From Lenzites betulinus (Eukaryota > Basidiomycota > Agaricomycetes > Polyporales > Polyporaceae), in NCBI GenBank assembly GCA_022264855.1, contig JABYQU010000036.1:248001-312000 (forward strand): a DNA stretch of 64,000 bases, in the 5' to 3' direction. Below, piece after piece: positions 1 to 16,257 of this stretch. Numbering within the stretch: the first letter of the stretch is position 1; the number at the start of each line of letters is the position of its first letter. The notes below the pieces were generated by a model. That model ran no database searches and had not been told where the DNA came from. It worked only from the letters and a program-made list of their open reading frames with translations. The translations under genes were made by a program, and so were the position numbers.

Positions 1-839
1 GTGTCGTTTGTTGACATGTCCCCGTCCACGCTGATCGAGTTGAAGCTTCGGTCCACAGCGTATGTCAAGGCCGACTGGAGACTACGCGGGGAGACCGCGG
101 CGTCTGTGAGGATGCACCCAAGCAGAGTCGCGTGCAGTTGTCCACTGGGAGCCGCCGGGGGGCCCATGTCGGGGTGAATCATGCCCGCGCCCTTGTCCAT
201 GCCCGCCATCCGGTATTCCTTGCCGTTTATGTTGAAAGTGCGTGCGCGCAGCTTTGGGAACGTGTCCGTCGTCATAAATGCGCGTGCTGCACGCTCCCAA
301 GCATCGAAAGTCGACCCCAGCGTCCTCTTCTCCCCTAGACTCTGTGCACGAATGCCAGCAAGGATTTTCGCGATAGGAAGGGTTTGTCCGATGACGCCAG
401 TGGACATCACGAGGGTTTCGCTCGAGGTCGCAGGGTTCGTGAGGAGTGCATCCGTTTCGCGAGCCATCGCCCAAGCATCCTCCATACCCTGCTTGCCCGT
501 CACAGCGTTGGCACATCCGCTGTTCACAACCACTGCACGGGCACGCCCTCCAGTCTGCTGGATCACCTCTTGCGAGACTACCACGGGCGCAGCTTTGAAT
601 GCATTGCGCGTGAAACAAGCCGCCGCGCTGGTAGGACGAGGAGATGTTGAAAGAATGACGGCCAGGTCAAGCACTTCGGCTTTTTTCTTGACGCCGCAGT
701 GCAAGCCAGTCAAGGCATAGCCATGCGGGAAGACGGAGTCGGGTAGAGCTTTGTGGAGGTGGGCCTTGGATGGCGTAGTTTTGGTGACGATGGTGGTCGT
801 CGAGGAGAAACGTTTCCAGACCGCTGGGACGCGGTTCAT
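1..839 (-). CDS. argJ: Ornithine acetyltransferase / glutamate N-acetyltransferase (ArgJ), 5' part, cut by window edge
   Basis: Bifunctional mitochondrial enzyme of the acetyl cycle in arginine synthesis. It moves the acetyl group from N-acetylornithine to glutamate. One open frame runs without a stop from an ATG at 837-839 to the left edge, giving 279 codons with no visible intron. The N terminus, [20 protein letters not shown], is basic and Ser/Thr-rich like a mitochondrial transit peptide. Family motifs follow in order: [48 protein letters not shown] with the Thr expected at the autoprocessing site, and VDGDMSTND at the edge. About ten extra residues ([10 protein letters not shown]) lie between HPDM and HATLL compared with the bacterial HPNMATML form. 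The C-terminal part lies outside the window. The gene is divergent from the eL33 gene. Confidence 0.93.
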   Translation of the reverse strand, partial: MNRVPAVWKRFSSTTTIVTKTTPSKAHLHKALPDSVFPHGYALTGLHCGVKKKAEVLDLAVILSTSPRPTSAAACFTRNAFKAAPVVVSQEVIQQTGGRARAVVVNSGCANAVTGKQGMEDAWAMARETDALLTNPATSSETLVMSTGVIGQTLPIAKILAGIRAQSLGEKRTLGSTFDAWERAARAFMTTDTFPKLRARTFNINGKEYRMAGMDKGAGMIHPDMGPPAAPSGQLHATLLGCILTDAAVSPRSLQSALTYAVDRSFNSISVDGDMSTND

Positions 840-1301
840 GGGCCAGGACATCGTCGTTACTCACTGAAAGCAAGCAGGAGTCACACCAGTTCCAGCAAGA
901 GTATTTTGAGCCAAATAACGGTATATTTCCTGCGGGTCGAGCTCGAACCAGAAGCACGCTCGGCGAGCAAAACGCGACTGGCTACCTACAAGAATAGACA
1001 GTCGCCACCGAGGATTGTCTCGTTCTTCCACCGCTCCGTTACTCGCGTGCGTCGAGAGTAGTCGACGACTGAGTGCAACGCTGATCGTCGCGTCGATGGT
1101 AGAGAAAAGAAAAGAAACGAGACGAAACGAGGATGATTTTCACTGCCCAAGTCTGTTTTCCCACGCATTTCGGGCGCCCGAGTCCCAAAATGGCACAGCC
1201 GGATATTGCCGAGAAACGCGCGCTTCTAAGAAACTCTGGCAAAACTTCAATATCGCAGCGGCAACTGTTCAAGACCTCGACACCGGCCGACCGACAAGAC
1301 A
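840..1301. promoter_or_regulatory. Divergent intergenic region between argJ and eL33
   Basis: These 462 bp separate two divergent start codons, so the stretch must hold both promoters and both 5' leaders. I see no clear TATA box and no extra gene. Short open frames here do not resemble proteins. Confidence 0.5.
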
Positions 1302-2061
1302 ATGGGCTCCACAAGGTGAGATTATGTTTCTACGCTGCAGGACGTCGCCAGGAGGACTGTTGGGAAGATTTGGGGAGCCTAGGACGCGAGGGGATGGATG
1401 GATGGTGCACGGACAGTTCGGATGACGGTGCTCTCTCGTGTGGACGAACCATTGCTCCTCTCAACTCTGCTTTCCCTTGACACCCCTTGCTCTGTGATGC
1501 ATCTGTTGGCTCTCCAAACGTCCCGCCCCAACTCTGGAACAGCGTGCTTATTGGGTGTTATGATTTGGCAGACTTTACTCCAAGGGTCGTGTCATCGGCC
1601 ACAAGCGCGCTAAGCGCAACACTCGCCCCAACACCTCCCTCGTCCAGATTGAGGGTGTTGCGACGAAGGAGGATGCGCAGTTCTACTTGGGCAAGGTACG
1701 TTCCTCCGTGCAATATCAGCAGCGTAGGAGTCCGACCATTGTGTTCATAGCGGGTTGCGTATATCTACCGGGCAAAAAGGGAGATCCAGGGCTCCAAGGT
1801 CCGTGTTATCTGGGGGTACGTCCTGCTCACAATGGAAGCCCGTACTTTTAACTTAGCTCGTTTCTTCCTCACAACCCGCAGCCGTGTCACCCGCCCCCAC
1901 GGCAACAACGGTGTCGTAAAAGGCAAATTCCGTTCGAACTTGCCCCCACACGCGTTCGGTGCGAGCGTCCGGGTGGTGCGTACAGTCCTTGTAGCGGAGT
2001 ATCTCTGCGTAAACTGATGGTGTTTCATGTGCCACAGATGCTTTTCCCCTCGAACATCTAA
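1302..2061 (+). CDS. RPL33: 60S ribosomal protein eL33 (L35Ae family)
   Basis: Structural protein of the large cytosolic ribosomal subunit. Five exons: 1302-1315, 1572-1695, 1751-1815, 1882-1975 and 2038-2061. They sum to 321 nt (106 aa), the usual size for the family. The product starts [20 protein letters not shown] and contains [34 protein letters not shown] and [19 protein letters not shown]. It ends SVRVMLFPSNI, typical of eL33. The first coding exon is only 14 nt and is followed by a 256-nt intron. A long first intron just after the start is common in fungal ribosomal protein genes. The other introns are 55-66 nt with GT-AG ends. Confidence 0.95.
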
Positions 2062-2684
2062 GCAGTCTCCCTTTTTTCACTCTTGTCGCCGGCTTTGCTG
2101 TTACACGATGTATTGCAAATACTATGACATGCCCCATGATTGCATGCACCACTGGGTTGTACGATTTCACTGTTATAGCGTTCTGTGCCTGTTCAGCCTG
2201 TCTATCCCACGGCGCTCGTTAGCCTCAAGCCTCGGGCCTCAGGACGCCGTGAACACTTGCGGTCAATGTCGTAAGAAGGAATCAGGATGCCCTTCGTCAC
2301 GTCTGGAACTCTAAGATTGTGCAGGCGGAGCACTTGGGCGCCGCATCGTTTGGATAGATGCCCAACAGTACTCGTACCATAATGTACTAGACCCGCAGCC
2401 ATCATCGCCCGTTTCCCCTGGCGTCCACGACAGATCCCATGCATTGTCGGCAGAGACTGAAGCATATCCCCTGAAAGCAATGAGCAGACTTCCATGAGCG
2501 TCCGGGTTCGGAAATGCTTTTCACGTTCAACGCCTTAATCCCCCGGCGGCTGCCTTACGTAATTCCAATAAGTTGGGGATGAAAGCTGTCGGGGATCCTC
2601 CAGTTTGGTCCTCAAGCTCCTTCCTCTACCTTCTCTTTCCCTCCCCTTCCCCCGCGCGACCCTCTTAACGCTTCTTGTGTAGCC
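2062..2684. promoter_or_regulatory. Intergenic region with pyrimidine-rich promoter tract upstream of ACC1
   Basis: This holds the eL33 3' region and the ACC1 promoter. From about 2617 to 2659 the + strand is almost pure C/T, ending about 25 nt before the ACC1 start codon. CT stretches of this kind mark transcription start regions of strongly expressed genes in filamentous fungi. No other gene was seen. Confidence 0.5.
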
Positions 2685-5600
2685 ATGACCACTTACGATC
2701 ACTCAAAAGTCGCCCAGTTTATCGGTGAGCATCATCAAGTAGTGCGAGTGCGGCAGGACGGAATGTGACACCGCTTGTTACAGGCGGTAACACTCTCGAC
2801 AAGGCCCCGTCAGGCCCCGTCGCCGACTTTGTAAGGGAACATGGGGGACACACGGTTATCACCAAGGTGAGCGCGCGATCTTTGCTATCGGAGTGGATAT
2901 GGTCGTGCTACTGGCGCGGTTTCTGCGGATGAGCGCGCCGGGAGGCGGGATAGTCACGGAGGACGCGAGACGCGTCGCGCGGGGGTTATGCCGGCGAACG
3001 CGACCTGCGACTACCGCGGTGCGCGCGCAAAAGAATGCTGGTGTTTTGCGGAGCTCTGTCCTCAGCGTGCCACGTCTCTTCAGTCTGGAAACGCTCGGGC
3101 AGGGTGTGGGGTTTGGGCGTGCGCCTCCCCAACCGATCGCGAGCCCAAGCGGCATCGTGTACGGAATTCACGGTCTCAAATGCGGTAAACGCGTGGCTCG
3201 GCTGCTGCACGGATCCGTCCCCGTCCCCATACACATATTTGTTGCTAGTTACATAGCTGACGTTCAAACCCTCAGGTCCTCATCGCGAATAATGGTATGA
3301 AATAAAATATGTGGTCGGTGATATGCGCCCGCTCACGCTTTCCAGGTATCGCTGCCGTCAAGGAAATCCGTTCGATCCGGCAATGGAGTTACGAGACGTT
3401 TGGTACCGAGCGCGCCATCGAGTTCACGGTTATGGCCACGCCAGAAGATATGAAGGTCAACGCTGAGTACATTCGGATGGCCGATCGGTACGTCGAGGTA
3501 CCGGGGGGTTCGAACAACAACAACTACGCCAACGTCGATCTCATCGTCGATATTGCGGAGCGCTCAGGTGTCCACGCCGTCTGGGCGGGCTGGGGACACG
3601 CGTCGGAGAACCCACGTCTCCCTGAAACGCTTGCTGCGAACAAGATTGTGTTCATTGGGCCTCCCGGCAGCGCCATGCGTAGTCTCGGCGACAAGATCTC
3701 CAGTACGATCGTCGCGCAGAGCGCAAACGTCCCGACCATGCCTTGGTCTGGCACTGGTATCACGAAAACGGAGTTATCTCCCGCTGGTTTCGTGACCGTC
3801 CCTGACGATGTGTATCAAGCGGCATGCGTGACGACTGTGGAGGAGGGTCTGCGACGGACGGCGGAGATTGGGTTTCCCGTCATGATCAAGGCCTCCGAAG
3901 GAGGAGGAGGAAAGGGTATCCGAAAGGTCGAGACTCCCGACGCGTTCAAAAACGCGTTCCATGCCGTTGCGGGTGAAATCCCAGGTCAGTGGAGTTGTAA
4001 TTTGTAACCATGATCACGCCGACTGACTCCAGAATAGGCTCCCCCATCTTCATCATGAAGCTTGCGGGCCAGGCACGGCATCTGGAGGTCCAACTTCTCG
4101 CTGACCAGTACGGCAACGCGATCTCTCTCTTCGGTCGTGACTGTTCCGTACAGCGCCGGCACCAGAAGATCATCGAGGAGGCTCCCGTGACGATCGCGAA
4201 GCAGGACACATTCGAGAAGATGGAACGCGCAGCAGTGCGGTTAGCGAAGCTTGTCGGATATGTCAGCGCTGGAACCGTCGAATGTAAGTGCTGCGTGGTA
4301 CGAATCTTCAACGAATACTGACGGCACGCCAGATCTCTACAGTCATGCGGAGGACGCCTTCCACTTCCTTGAGCTAAACCCCCGTCTTCAGGTGGAGCAC
4401 CCGACGACGGAGATGGTGTCGGGCGTCAACCTTCCCGCTGCTCAGTTGCAGGTGGCTATGGGCATCCCCCTCCATCGCATTCGTCACATTCGCCAGCTCT
4501 ACGGTGTGGCACCAAACGGCTTGTCCGAGATCGATTTTGACATGGTTGACCCGGACGCGAGCAAGTTACAGCGTAAGCCCAGGCCGAAGGGGCACGTCGT
4601 TGCTGTCCGTATCACGGCAGAGAACCCGGACGCTGGCTTCAAGCCGTCTTCTGGTTCGCTTCAGGAGCTGAACTTCCGGTCCAGCACCAACGTCTGGGGT
4701 TACTTCTCGGTCAGCACTGCTGGTGGTCTGCACGAGTTCGCGGACTCCCAGTTCGGCCACATTTTCGCCTACGGTGAGGATCGTGGCGAGTCGCGGAAGA
4801 ACATGGTCGTCGCACTCAAGGAGCTTAGCATCCGTGGTGATTTCCGTACGACCGTCGAGTACCTGATCAAGCTCCTGGAGCTGCAGGCGTTCGAGGAGAA
4901 CACCATCACTACGGGCTGGCTGGATTCCCTCATCAGCGACAAGCTCACCGCCGAGCGCCCTGATTCGACTCTCGCTGTCATTTGCGGTGCGGTGACGAAG
5001 GCTTTCCTGGCCTCCGAAGCGTGCTGGAACGAGTACAAGCGCATCATCGACAAGGGCCAGGTGCCTTCTCGCGACGTTCTCAAGACCGTCTTCGGGATCG
5101 ACTTCATCTACGACAACGTCCGGTACTCCTTCACTGCCACGCGTTCCTCGCCGACGCTCTGGACGCTGTATCTCAACGGTGGCCGGACGTCGGTGGGCGC
5201 GCGAGGCTTGGCTGATGGCGGCCTGTTGGTTCTGCTCGACGGCAAGAGCCATTCTGTCTACTGGAGAGAGGAAGTCGGCGCGTTGCGTGTGATGGTCGAC
5301 TCGAAGACGTGCTTGATCGAGCAGGAGAACGATCCTACGCAGCTGCGGAGCCCTAGCCCTGGCAAGCTCGTTCGTTTCCTCGTCGAGAGCGGTGATCACA
5401 TCAACGCCGGCGAGCAGTACGCCGAGATTGAGGTATGTAAATCAGCGTGGAAGGAGCACACTTTGTCTAACATCTTTATCATACAGGTCATGAAGATGTA
5501 TATGCCTCTCGTTGCCTCCGAGGACGGCATCGTGCAGTTCGTCAAGCAGCCTGGCGTCAGCCTTGAGCCTGGAGACATTCTGGGTATCCTCACCCTTGAT

Positions 5601-8600
5601 GACCCCGCCCGTGTCAAGCATGCGAAGCCCTTCGAGGGCCTCCTTCCACCATTGGGCACTCCCAGCGTGATTGGCAACAAGACTCACCAGCGCATGCACT
5701 TCTACCTCGACGTTCTCAACAACATCCTCGCTGGCTATGACAACCAGGCCGTCATGGCGTCCACTCTCAAGGACCTCATCGATGTTCTCCAGAACCCGGA
5801 GCTCCCCTTCTCCGAGGTCACTGCTATCCTGTCGACTCTCTCAGGTCGCATGCCTGCCAAGCTTGAGGACGGCATCCGTGCCGCAATCGAGCTGGCCAAG
5901 AGCAAGGGCGAGGCCGCAGAGTTCCCCGCTGCCCGCATCGGGAAGCTCGTCGACCACTTCATGGAAGACAACATCCGCGCTCAGGACCGCGCCATGTTCC
6001 GTACGCAGCTTGGCCCGCTCATGGACGCCGTTGAGCGCTACCACGGAGGCTTGAAGGCACACGAAACGGATGTCATCGCAGGTCTGCTCGCCCGCTACGA
6101 AGAGACGGAGAAGCTCTTCGGCGGGAGCATCGAGGCTCGCGTATTGACTCTCCGCGAGCAGCACAAGGACAACCTCGACAACGTCGTCTCGCTGGTGCTC
6201 AGCCACATCATGGCCCAGCGCAAGGGTCGTCTCGTCATGGCGATTCTGGAGCACGTCAAGAGCAGCGGTCTTACTGTCACCGACCCCAACTCGCGTCTGT
6301 ATCAGGTCTTGCAGGGGCTTGCTGCTCTTGAGGCTAGGTATGTTTTTTTCCCCTCATGCTTTTTATGCAAAGCTAAACAGTGCTGCGATAGATCGTCAAC
6401 GCAGGTTGCTCTCAAAGCGCGTGAGGTTCTGATCTCATGTCAGATGCCCTCGTATGAGGAGCGTCGTGCGCAGATGGAGGGCATTCTCAAGGCCTCCGCA
6501 ACGAATAGCTACTACGGCGAGAGCGGCTCTCTCAGTCGGTGAGTACACTGCAACGTTGCTGATGATATGTGCTAACGATCTATCCAGGACGCCGTCTATT
6601 GACGTCTTGAGGGAACTCATCGATTCGAGGTACACCGTCTACGATGTGCTGCCCACGTTCTGGAACTACACAGATGAGGAGATCACTCGCGGTAGGCATC
6701 ATCGATACTATGCTAGTTTAGCATGCGACTGAATGATTCTCCAGCTGCCCTTGACGTGTATGTGAGGCGTGCATACAAGGCCTACACTTTGCTTTCGGTA
6801 GACTACGAGGAGGGTGATGGCGACGATAGCGATGCCCCCAATGTCCTGACGTGGCGCTTCAACCTGGGCCAGTCCAACTCCCCTCCGTCCACCCCTCGCC
6901 TTTCACGAGAGTGAGTCTTCCCCGCCCGACGATGAACTAGTTTAACCTGTTATTTTTGAGCAGTGAGCTTCCCCGCAGGCAAGCCTCCGTGAGCGACCTC
7001 ACCTACATGATCAGCGCCCATCACAAGCAGCCATTGCGTACGGGTGCAATCGCTTCGTTCCCCAACTTGGATTCTTTGAGGCAAGGGTTTGACAAGGTGG
7101 CATCTGCGCTCCCCGTCTTCGACCCTCTCGAGTATCAGCAGCGGTACGGTCCCAACAACGAGCCCCCGAATGTTCTCAACATGGCGCTGCGTATCTTCAA
7201 CGAAGCCGACGACATGTCTGAGGACGAGTGGTACGAGAAGATCTTGGAGCTCGTCAACGGCCACCGTGTTGTTTTGACTCGTCGCGGCGTCCGTCGTATC
7301 TCGATCTTGATCTGCCGTCCCGGCCAGTACCCGATCTACTACACTCTTCGCGAGATGGGTGGATCATGGAGGGAAGAGCAGGCTATCCGTCACATCGAGC
7401 CCGCTCTTGCATTCCAGCTCGAGCTTAGCCGTCTCTCCAGCTACAACCTCACGACGTGCTTCACCGAGAGCAAGCAGCTTCACATCTACCATGCGGTCGC
7501 TCGGGAGAACCAACTCGACAACCGGTTCTTCATCCGTGCACTCGTGCGTCCTGGCCGTATCCGCGGGACGATGAACATGGCGAAGTACCTGATCTCGGAG
7601 ACCGACCGACTCGTCACCACTATCCTCGACGCCCTTGAGGTCGTTTCCGCGCAGCACCGTAATGCCGACTGCAACCACATCTTCATGAACTTCATCTACA
7701 ACCTCCCCGTCACCTACGACGACGTCCTCGAGGCCATCTCTGGCTTCATCGAACGTCACGGCAAGAGGCTCTGGCGTCTCCACGTAACCGGCTCTGAGAT
7801 CCGAATGGTCCTCGAGGACAAGGACGGCAATGTCACCCCCATTCGCTGCGTCATTGAGAACGTCTCTGGCTTCATCGTCAACTACCACGGGTACCAGGAG
7901 ATCACCACAGACAGGGGCACGACCATTCTGAAGTCGATCGGAGATAAGGGACCTCTGCACCTCCAACCCGTCCACCAAGCGTACCCTACCAAGGAGTCCC
8001 TTCAGCCGAAGCGGTACCAGGCTCACAACATCGGTACTACTTACGTCTACGACTTCCCCGACCTCTTCTCCAAAGCGCTGAGCAACGTCTGGGCGAAGAC
8101 GCGCCTTGTCAACCCCAACCTGACCGTCCCGAAGAAGATCTTCGAGTCTCGCGAACTAGTTCTAGATGAGCACGACCAGCTCCAGGAGGTGGACCGCGCT
8201 CCGGGTAACAACAATGTCGGCATGGTCGGCTGGGTCTTCACGATGAGGACGCCGGAATATCCCAACGGCCGCCGCGCTGTGATCATCGCGAACGACATCA
8301 CGTACAAGATCGGGTCCTTCGGTCCTGCCGAAGACGGGTTCTTCTACCTTGCATCTCAGTACGCTCGCGACCAGGGTCTCCCTCGTATCTACCTCTCCGC
8401 CAACTCGGGCGCCCGCATCGGTGTCGCTGAGGAGGCGATGGGCCTGTTCTCCGTCGCATGGAGTGACCCCGAGCGTCCAGAGAAGGGTATTGAGTACCTC
8501 TACCTCACTCATAGCAACTTCCTCAAACTCCAGGAGAAGGCGGCGGCTGCCGTTCGCACGGTCGAAATCGAGGACAAGGGCGAGCGTCGCCACAAGATCA

Positions 8601-10369
8601 CCGACATCATCGGTCTCCAGGACGGGCTCGGCGTTGAGTGTTTGAAGGGCTCTGGTCTCATCGCTGGCGAGACGTCTCGCGCTTACGACGACATCTTCAC
8701 TATCACCCTCGTCACTGCGCGGTCAGTTGGTATTGGTGCTTATCTTGTTCGCCTCGGCGAGCGTGCCGTTCAGGTCGAGGGTCAGCCTATCATCCTCACC
8801 GGTGCCCCCGCCCTCAACAAGGTGCTTGGTCGCGAGGTTTACACCTCGAACTTGCAGCTCGGCGGCACCCAGATCATGCACAAGAACGGTGTCTCCCATC
8901 TTACCGCCAGCAGCGATCTCGAGGGTGCTACCCACATCCTCGACTGGCTGGCTTACGTCCCCGAACACAAGGGCGCTCCTCTCCCCATTCTTGATCTCGC
9001 CGACCCCTGGGACCGTGACATCGGTTATGTTCCGCCGAAGGGTCCTTACGACCCGCGCTGGTTCATCGAGGGCAAGCAGGACGACAACACGCACGACTGG
9101 CTGCCCGGATTCTTCGATCGCGGCTCGTTCCAGGAGACCTTGAGCGGCTGGGCGCAAACCGTCGTTGTGGGTCGTGCACGTCTTGGCGGTATCCCCATGG
9201 GTGTCATTGCCGTTGAGACGCGCACGATCGAGCGTGTGGTCCCCGCTGACCCCGCCAACCCATCCTCCTTCGAGCAGCGCATCATGGAGGCAGGCCAGGT
9301 CTGGTATCCCAACTCCGCATACAAGACTGCGCAGGCGATCTTCGACTTCAACCGCGAAGGCCTCCCTCTCATCATCTTCGCCAACTGGCGTGGGTTCTCC
9401 GGCGGTCAGCAGGACATGTACGACGAGATCCTCAAGCAGGGCTCCAAGATCGTGGACGGCCTATCCAGCTACAAGCAGCCCGTCTTCGTGTACATCGTCC
9501 CTCATGGCGAGCTTCGTGGTGGCGCGTGGGTCGTGCTCGATCCATCCATCAACTCTGAGCAGATGGAGATGTACGCCGATGAGGACGCTCGTGCGGGTGT
9601 GCTCGAGCCTGAGGGCATCGTCGAGATCAAGATGCGCCGCGACAAGATCCTCAAGTTGATGGAGCGTCTCGATTCCACGTATGCGGGTTTGAAGAAGGAC
9701 AGCACTGATGCGACGAAGACCCCCGAGGAGCGTACCGCTGCCACTGACGCGTTGGCTCGGAGGGAGACGCTTCTGCAGCCGACATACAAGCAGATCGCCT
9801 TGCTTTACGCAGATCTACACGAGTAAGTTGTCTCAACTTTCAGACATTGTAGGCTCAAACCTGACATTCTTACGCAGCCGTACTGGTCGCATGGAGGCGA
9901 AGGGCTGTGCTAAGCCTATGTCTTGGAAGGATGCCCGCAGACGGTTCTACTGGGCTGTCCGCGGAAAAGTCGCCCGTTCGTCTGCGTTGGCGGAGCTTGC
10001 CGAGGCAAGCCCTGAGTCAAGCTTCGCGTACCGCACGCGGCTGCTGGAGTCTCTTGCGGAGATCGAGTCGACGAACGACGCTCGCGAGGTGGCCGAAGCC
10101 CTCGAGAACCTGGACCTCACCAACACAGTCGCGCAGCTAAAGGCCGACCATCTGGCACGCCAGATGCTCGAGCTCGCGCAAGAGAACGGGAAGGCCACTG
10201 TGGATGGTCTCGTCAGGCTGATCGACAACCTCGCTGACGAGGAGAGACTAGCGTTGATCAGCGCCCTCCAGAACTCGACTCGTACTCCTGGTAAGCGACT
10301 TCATTATGGATCAGTAATACATACGTTCTGACCCGCGTAGCAGGTCCTCCCTCATATGCTTCCACCTAA
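2685..10369 (+). CDS. ACC1: Acetyl-CoA carboxylase (multidomain, cytosolic)
   Basis: Biotin-dependent enzyme that makes malonyl-CoA, the committed step of fatty acid synthesis. Thirteen exons: 2685-2724, 2784-2866, 3276-3294, 3346-3984, 4038-4283, 4333-5432, 5487-6337, 6392-6538, 6588-6691, 6745-6910, 6964-9822, 9878-10290, 10344-10369. They sum to 6,693 nt (2,230 aa), the normal size of fungal Acc1. The biotin carboxylase domain has [16 protein letters not shown], the ATP-grasp loop EGGGGKGI and [16 protein letters not shown]. The biotin site is VMKM at about residues 710-713 (Lys712). The central domain follows, then the carboxyltransferase domain in the 2.86-kb exon ([22 protein letters not shown]). 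Exon 3 is a 19-nt microexon behind a 409-nt intron; most others are about 50 nt. The last acceptor is a NAGNAG site, so a one-residue variant is possible. Confidence 0.97.
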
Positions 10370-10916
10370 ATGCTGTTGACCCTCGATATCGCACTGCTCG
10401 CTCTCGCTATAGCCCCACATAATAATCTGTCTCTAGATCTCGCACATAGTACAACACTCATGCTTCCCACGACCATGTTCCGGTAGCCCATCCTTGTTTT
10501 CTTGGCCTCGACTATCCCTTGCTGTAGACTCGCATAGACGACACCCACGATTGTAATGCATCATTCGATTCTCTGAATCTGTGCTGGCTGACACCACTAT
10601 CTACCGGCAAGTAAGTTACCGTCGCGGTATGAAATAATCAAACGGGGATGCATAGATGGCTCTGCTGTACTATATTAACATTACCAGTCAACGGCCTTGT
10701 CCACAGCGAAACAGAACACCCTCGTTCTTGTATAGTGACACTACAAATGGCACACTTTCGACTGAAACAGGCCATGCTCAGCAGGAATCAAGGTCGGACG
10801 GATTGATACACTGTCATAAAACCCACTACTGAACGGAACCACGCGGTACATATACATGCCGTTTATACGCCCTTATACACCAATTTGCAAGCGATAGCCG
10901 ATCCTTTATGGTATCG
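10370..10916. other. Intergenic region, tail-to-tail
   Basis: This 547-bp stretch lies between the convergent 3' ends of ACC1 and the DUF6534 gene. I see no gene, tRNA or repeat in it. Confidence 0.5.
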
Positions 10917-12611
10917 TCATATACATGCCTTGTCGTCTCCGTGACGAGTCGACGGGTTGACATCTGTGAGCTCGAGCACCCCCGCGCTCTTGTCTTCCCC
11001 GCCAGAACTCCCAGCGGCGTCCGAGCAGAGTGTGAGGTCATTCATGTCTCTGAAGACATATTCTTCGTGGGCGACCTCCACACGCACGTTGTTCCCCTGA
11101 GACGACGCATGCCTACGATCGGTTGTTGTAGCCCCATTGAAGTTCAGGCTTATTGTACCATCGCTGGTCGATTTCAAGCGCCGCATGATGGCGCGGTTGT
11201 TCAAGCTCGCTAAGAGCGTGTTTGCGTATAGCTTTGCTAGCACGAGTGCCCTGGGATAAGTTTGGCGTCAGCAATCGAAGGAGGAAATGTACTAGACTTA
11301 CGGGAGCTCGTACAACAGCGTGGACTGGGATTACTTTGTGGTCAATCATCATCGGTAAATGATGCTGTAAAGAATGCTCACGGGGGCAGCGATGAAGGCT
11401 ATGGCTACGAAAATCGCCGCAGCAGCTATGCCACATAATGAGCATCAATAACTGGCGATATCGTATAACAGTGGATTGTCATAACTGACCTGTTATGGTA
11501 CCCGTTTCGATTGCGAGCTTCATCAAGCGATCGACTAAGGCGTCGGAAGCTCCCAGACCGGTCTTCGCCCGTGAGAGCTGAGTGATTCGCCTGTACTCGA
11601 ACCTCGACGAAACAAAATGAAAATGGATGAAAACACACATAATATGTCATGCATCCCGCAATGATGACATCCACAATGGCGGCACATATAAGCCATCCCT
11701 AGTAGGCGAAAGGTGAGTTACAAGCGTATGAGAACTGTCGAGAAGGGACCACAAACGCACTGATACGAGAGGCGTGACAGGGGAATATTTGGCCGCGGTT
11801 GATCGAAATGTGTGGAGCTGCAATCGTGTAGTGGTTGAGTCATTCATCACGGTAGAATGCGTGGCCTCGGAACGCACAAGAATCCCTCCCGCTATCCCAA
11901 CGCACATCTGGCCGAAGGCGAGCTAGCAGCGAAGTAGTGTGAGTTGTCGACTTGCCACCTGCAGGCGGAGGAGTTTGACGGAAAGTACGTACAAACATGA
12001 TGGTCCCAACGAGCAGCTTGGAGCGCGAAAACACCCAAATTCTCCAGCAGAAGTATCCCTGGACGACAGCAGAGATAAACGCGCACATTATCGTGACGCT
12101 GAACCAGGCATTATGGAAAGCTGTCAGAGAGGCCACATCGCCGAAGTCGTACACGTCGATTTCGAATGCGGTTTGAGTGATGAGGATAGTCTGGACCCAT
12201 TCGTACACGAAGACCCCATACACTGCGGAACAATGAGTTACGGTCAGAAAGTATCCCGGAAGACAATATGACCAGCTACTGACCCAAGCATTTGGTTCCG
12301 CGGGCGTCGCGGGGAAACATAAGGTAGTAGATGTCTGCGCGTTATCACCAGTTAAAAAGGATTGCGCGGTGCTAATCTGAAAGCACCTACATATTTGCAC
12401 GCTCAGAACTCCCTGCAATGCCCAGTCGAAGAAGAATCCTAGGAGCTACAAGATTTAAGTCAGTGTTGCTGCTTCATGGGTGGCCTACGCTTAGTGGACC
12501 CCACTACTACCTGAGGCCCTGCTCTACGACGGAAGATCAGACAGGTAGGAGGAATGCTAATCATGTTCAGACATACAGTAGCGTCACATTGGAAGGCTGT
12601 ATCGGAGCCAT
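10917..12611 (-). CDS. DUF6534-type seven-helix membrane protein (copy A)
   Basis: Predicted polytopic plasma-membrane protein of a family greatly expanded in agaricomycetes; its function is unknown. Twelve exons read downward: 12577-12611, 12511-12523, 12391-12445, 12284-12334, 11993-12222, 11878-11922, 11761-11817, 11639-11698, 11490-11577, 11382-11425, 11302-11324, 10917-11250. They total 1,035 nt (344 aa). It starts MAPIQPSNVTLLAGPQLLGF. Several hydrophobic segments follow, then the DUF6534 signature LYANTLLASLNNRAIMRR and a hydrophilic cytoplasmic tail ending DDKACI. Exon 2 is only 13 nt. The exon plan matches base for base in length, up to the last exon, that of copy B at 41155-42895 on the other strand. 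The reading frame is intact. Confidence 0.82.
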
Positions 12612-13217
12612 GTGTGCAGCGGGGTCGTCGACGGTAGGTGGTGTAGTACGCCACGACTTCAAAGTGTGCGGCCTATATCTTGTGGAGGCCTGAAAAGCGC
12701 GGAGTTTCTCTGGGCCTTGAAACGGCCAATGAGGAATTGGCTACGCCATACGAGTGGCCTTCGTCGCTCGATGTTCCGCATGGGCGGACTGGACGGGGAC
12801 GGCTTCTATCGGGTATGATAGAGGCGTGAGGTCATGATACATCATGTCAGTGGACGTAGGCAGTATATACGATTCTATGGCGAAAGCCTTTGCCGCCAAG
12901 GAACAAGTATTCACATATTGGAAATGCGTAGGAGACGCGTGCAGTCATGCAACTCATGATGCGTAGACGTCAGGACCTGGGAAGGCGAGATGTGGGGTGT
13001 GGTCAGGATTGGATGCTTATGGTTTGTTGATAGCACCCATCCCGTGCAAGCGATGGGGCATCAAAAGTCCAGACATCTTCTAGCTATGCACGCCGGCCTA
13101 GTGCGGACTATGTGAGACTGTTTGAGAGGATACAAAACATCAATACTGTACATCTGCCAACATCGGGAACTTCTACCGGGACACGTTGGACGCGCGAGGC
13201 ACTGCCAGGTTAGCTAT
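12612..13217. other. Intergenic region
   Basis: These 606 bp hold the promoter of DUF6534 copy A and the 3' flank of the GMC gene, which lies in the same orientation. I see no additional gene. Confidence 0.5.
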
Positions 13218-16257
<3,040 letters not shown>

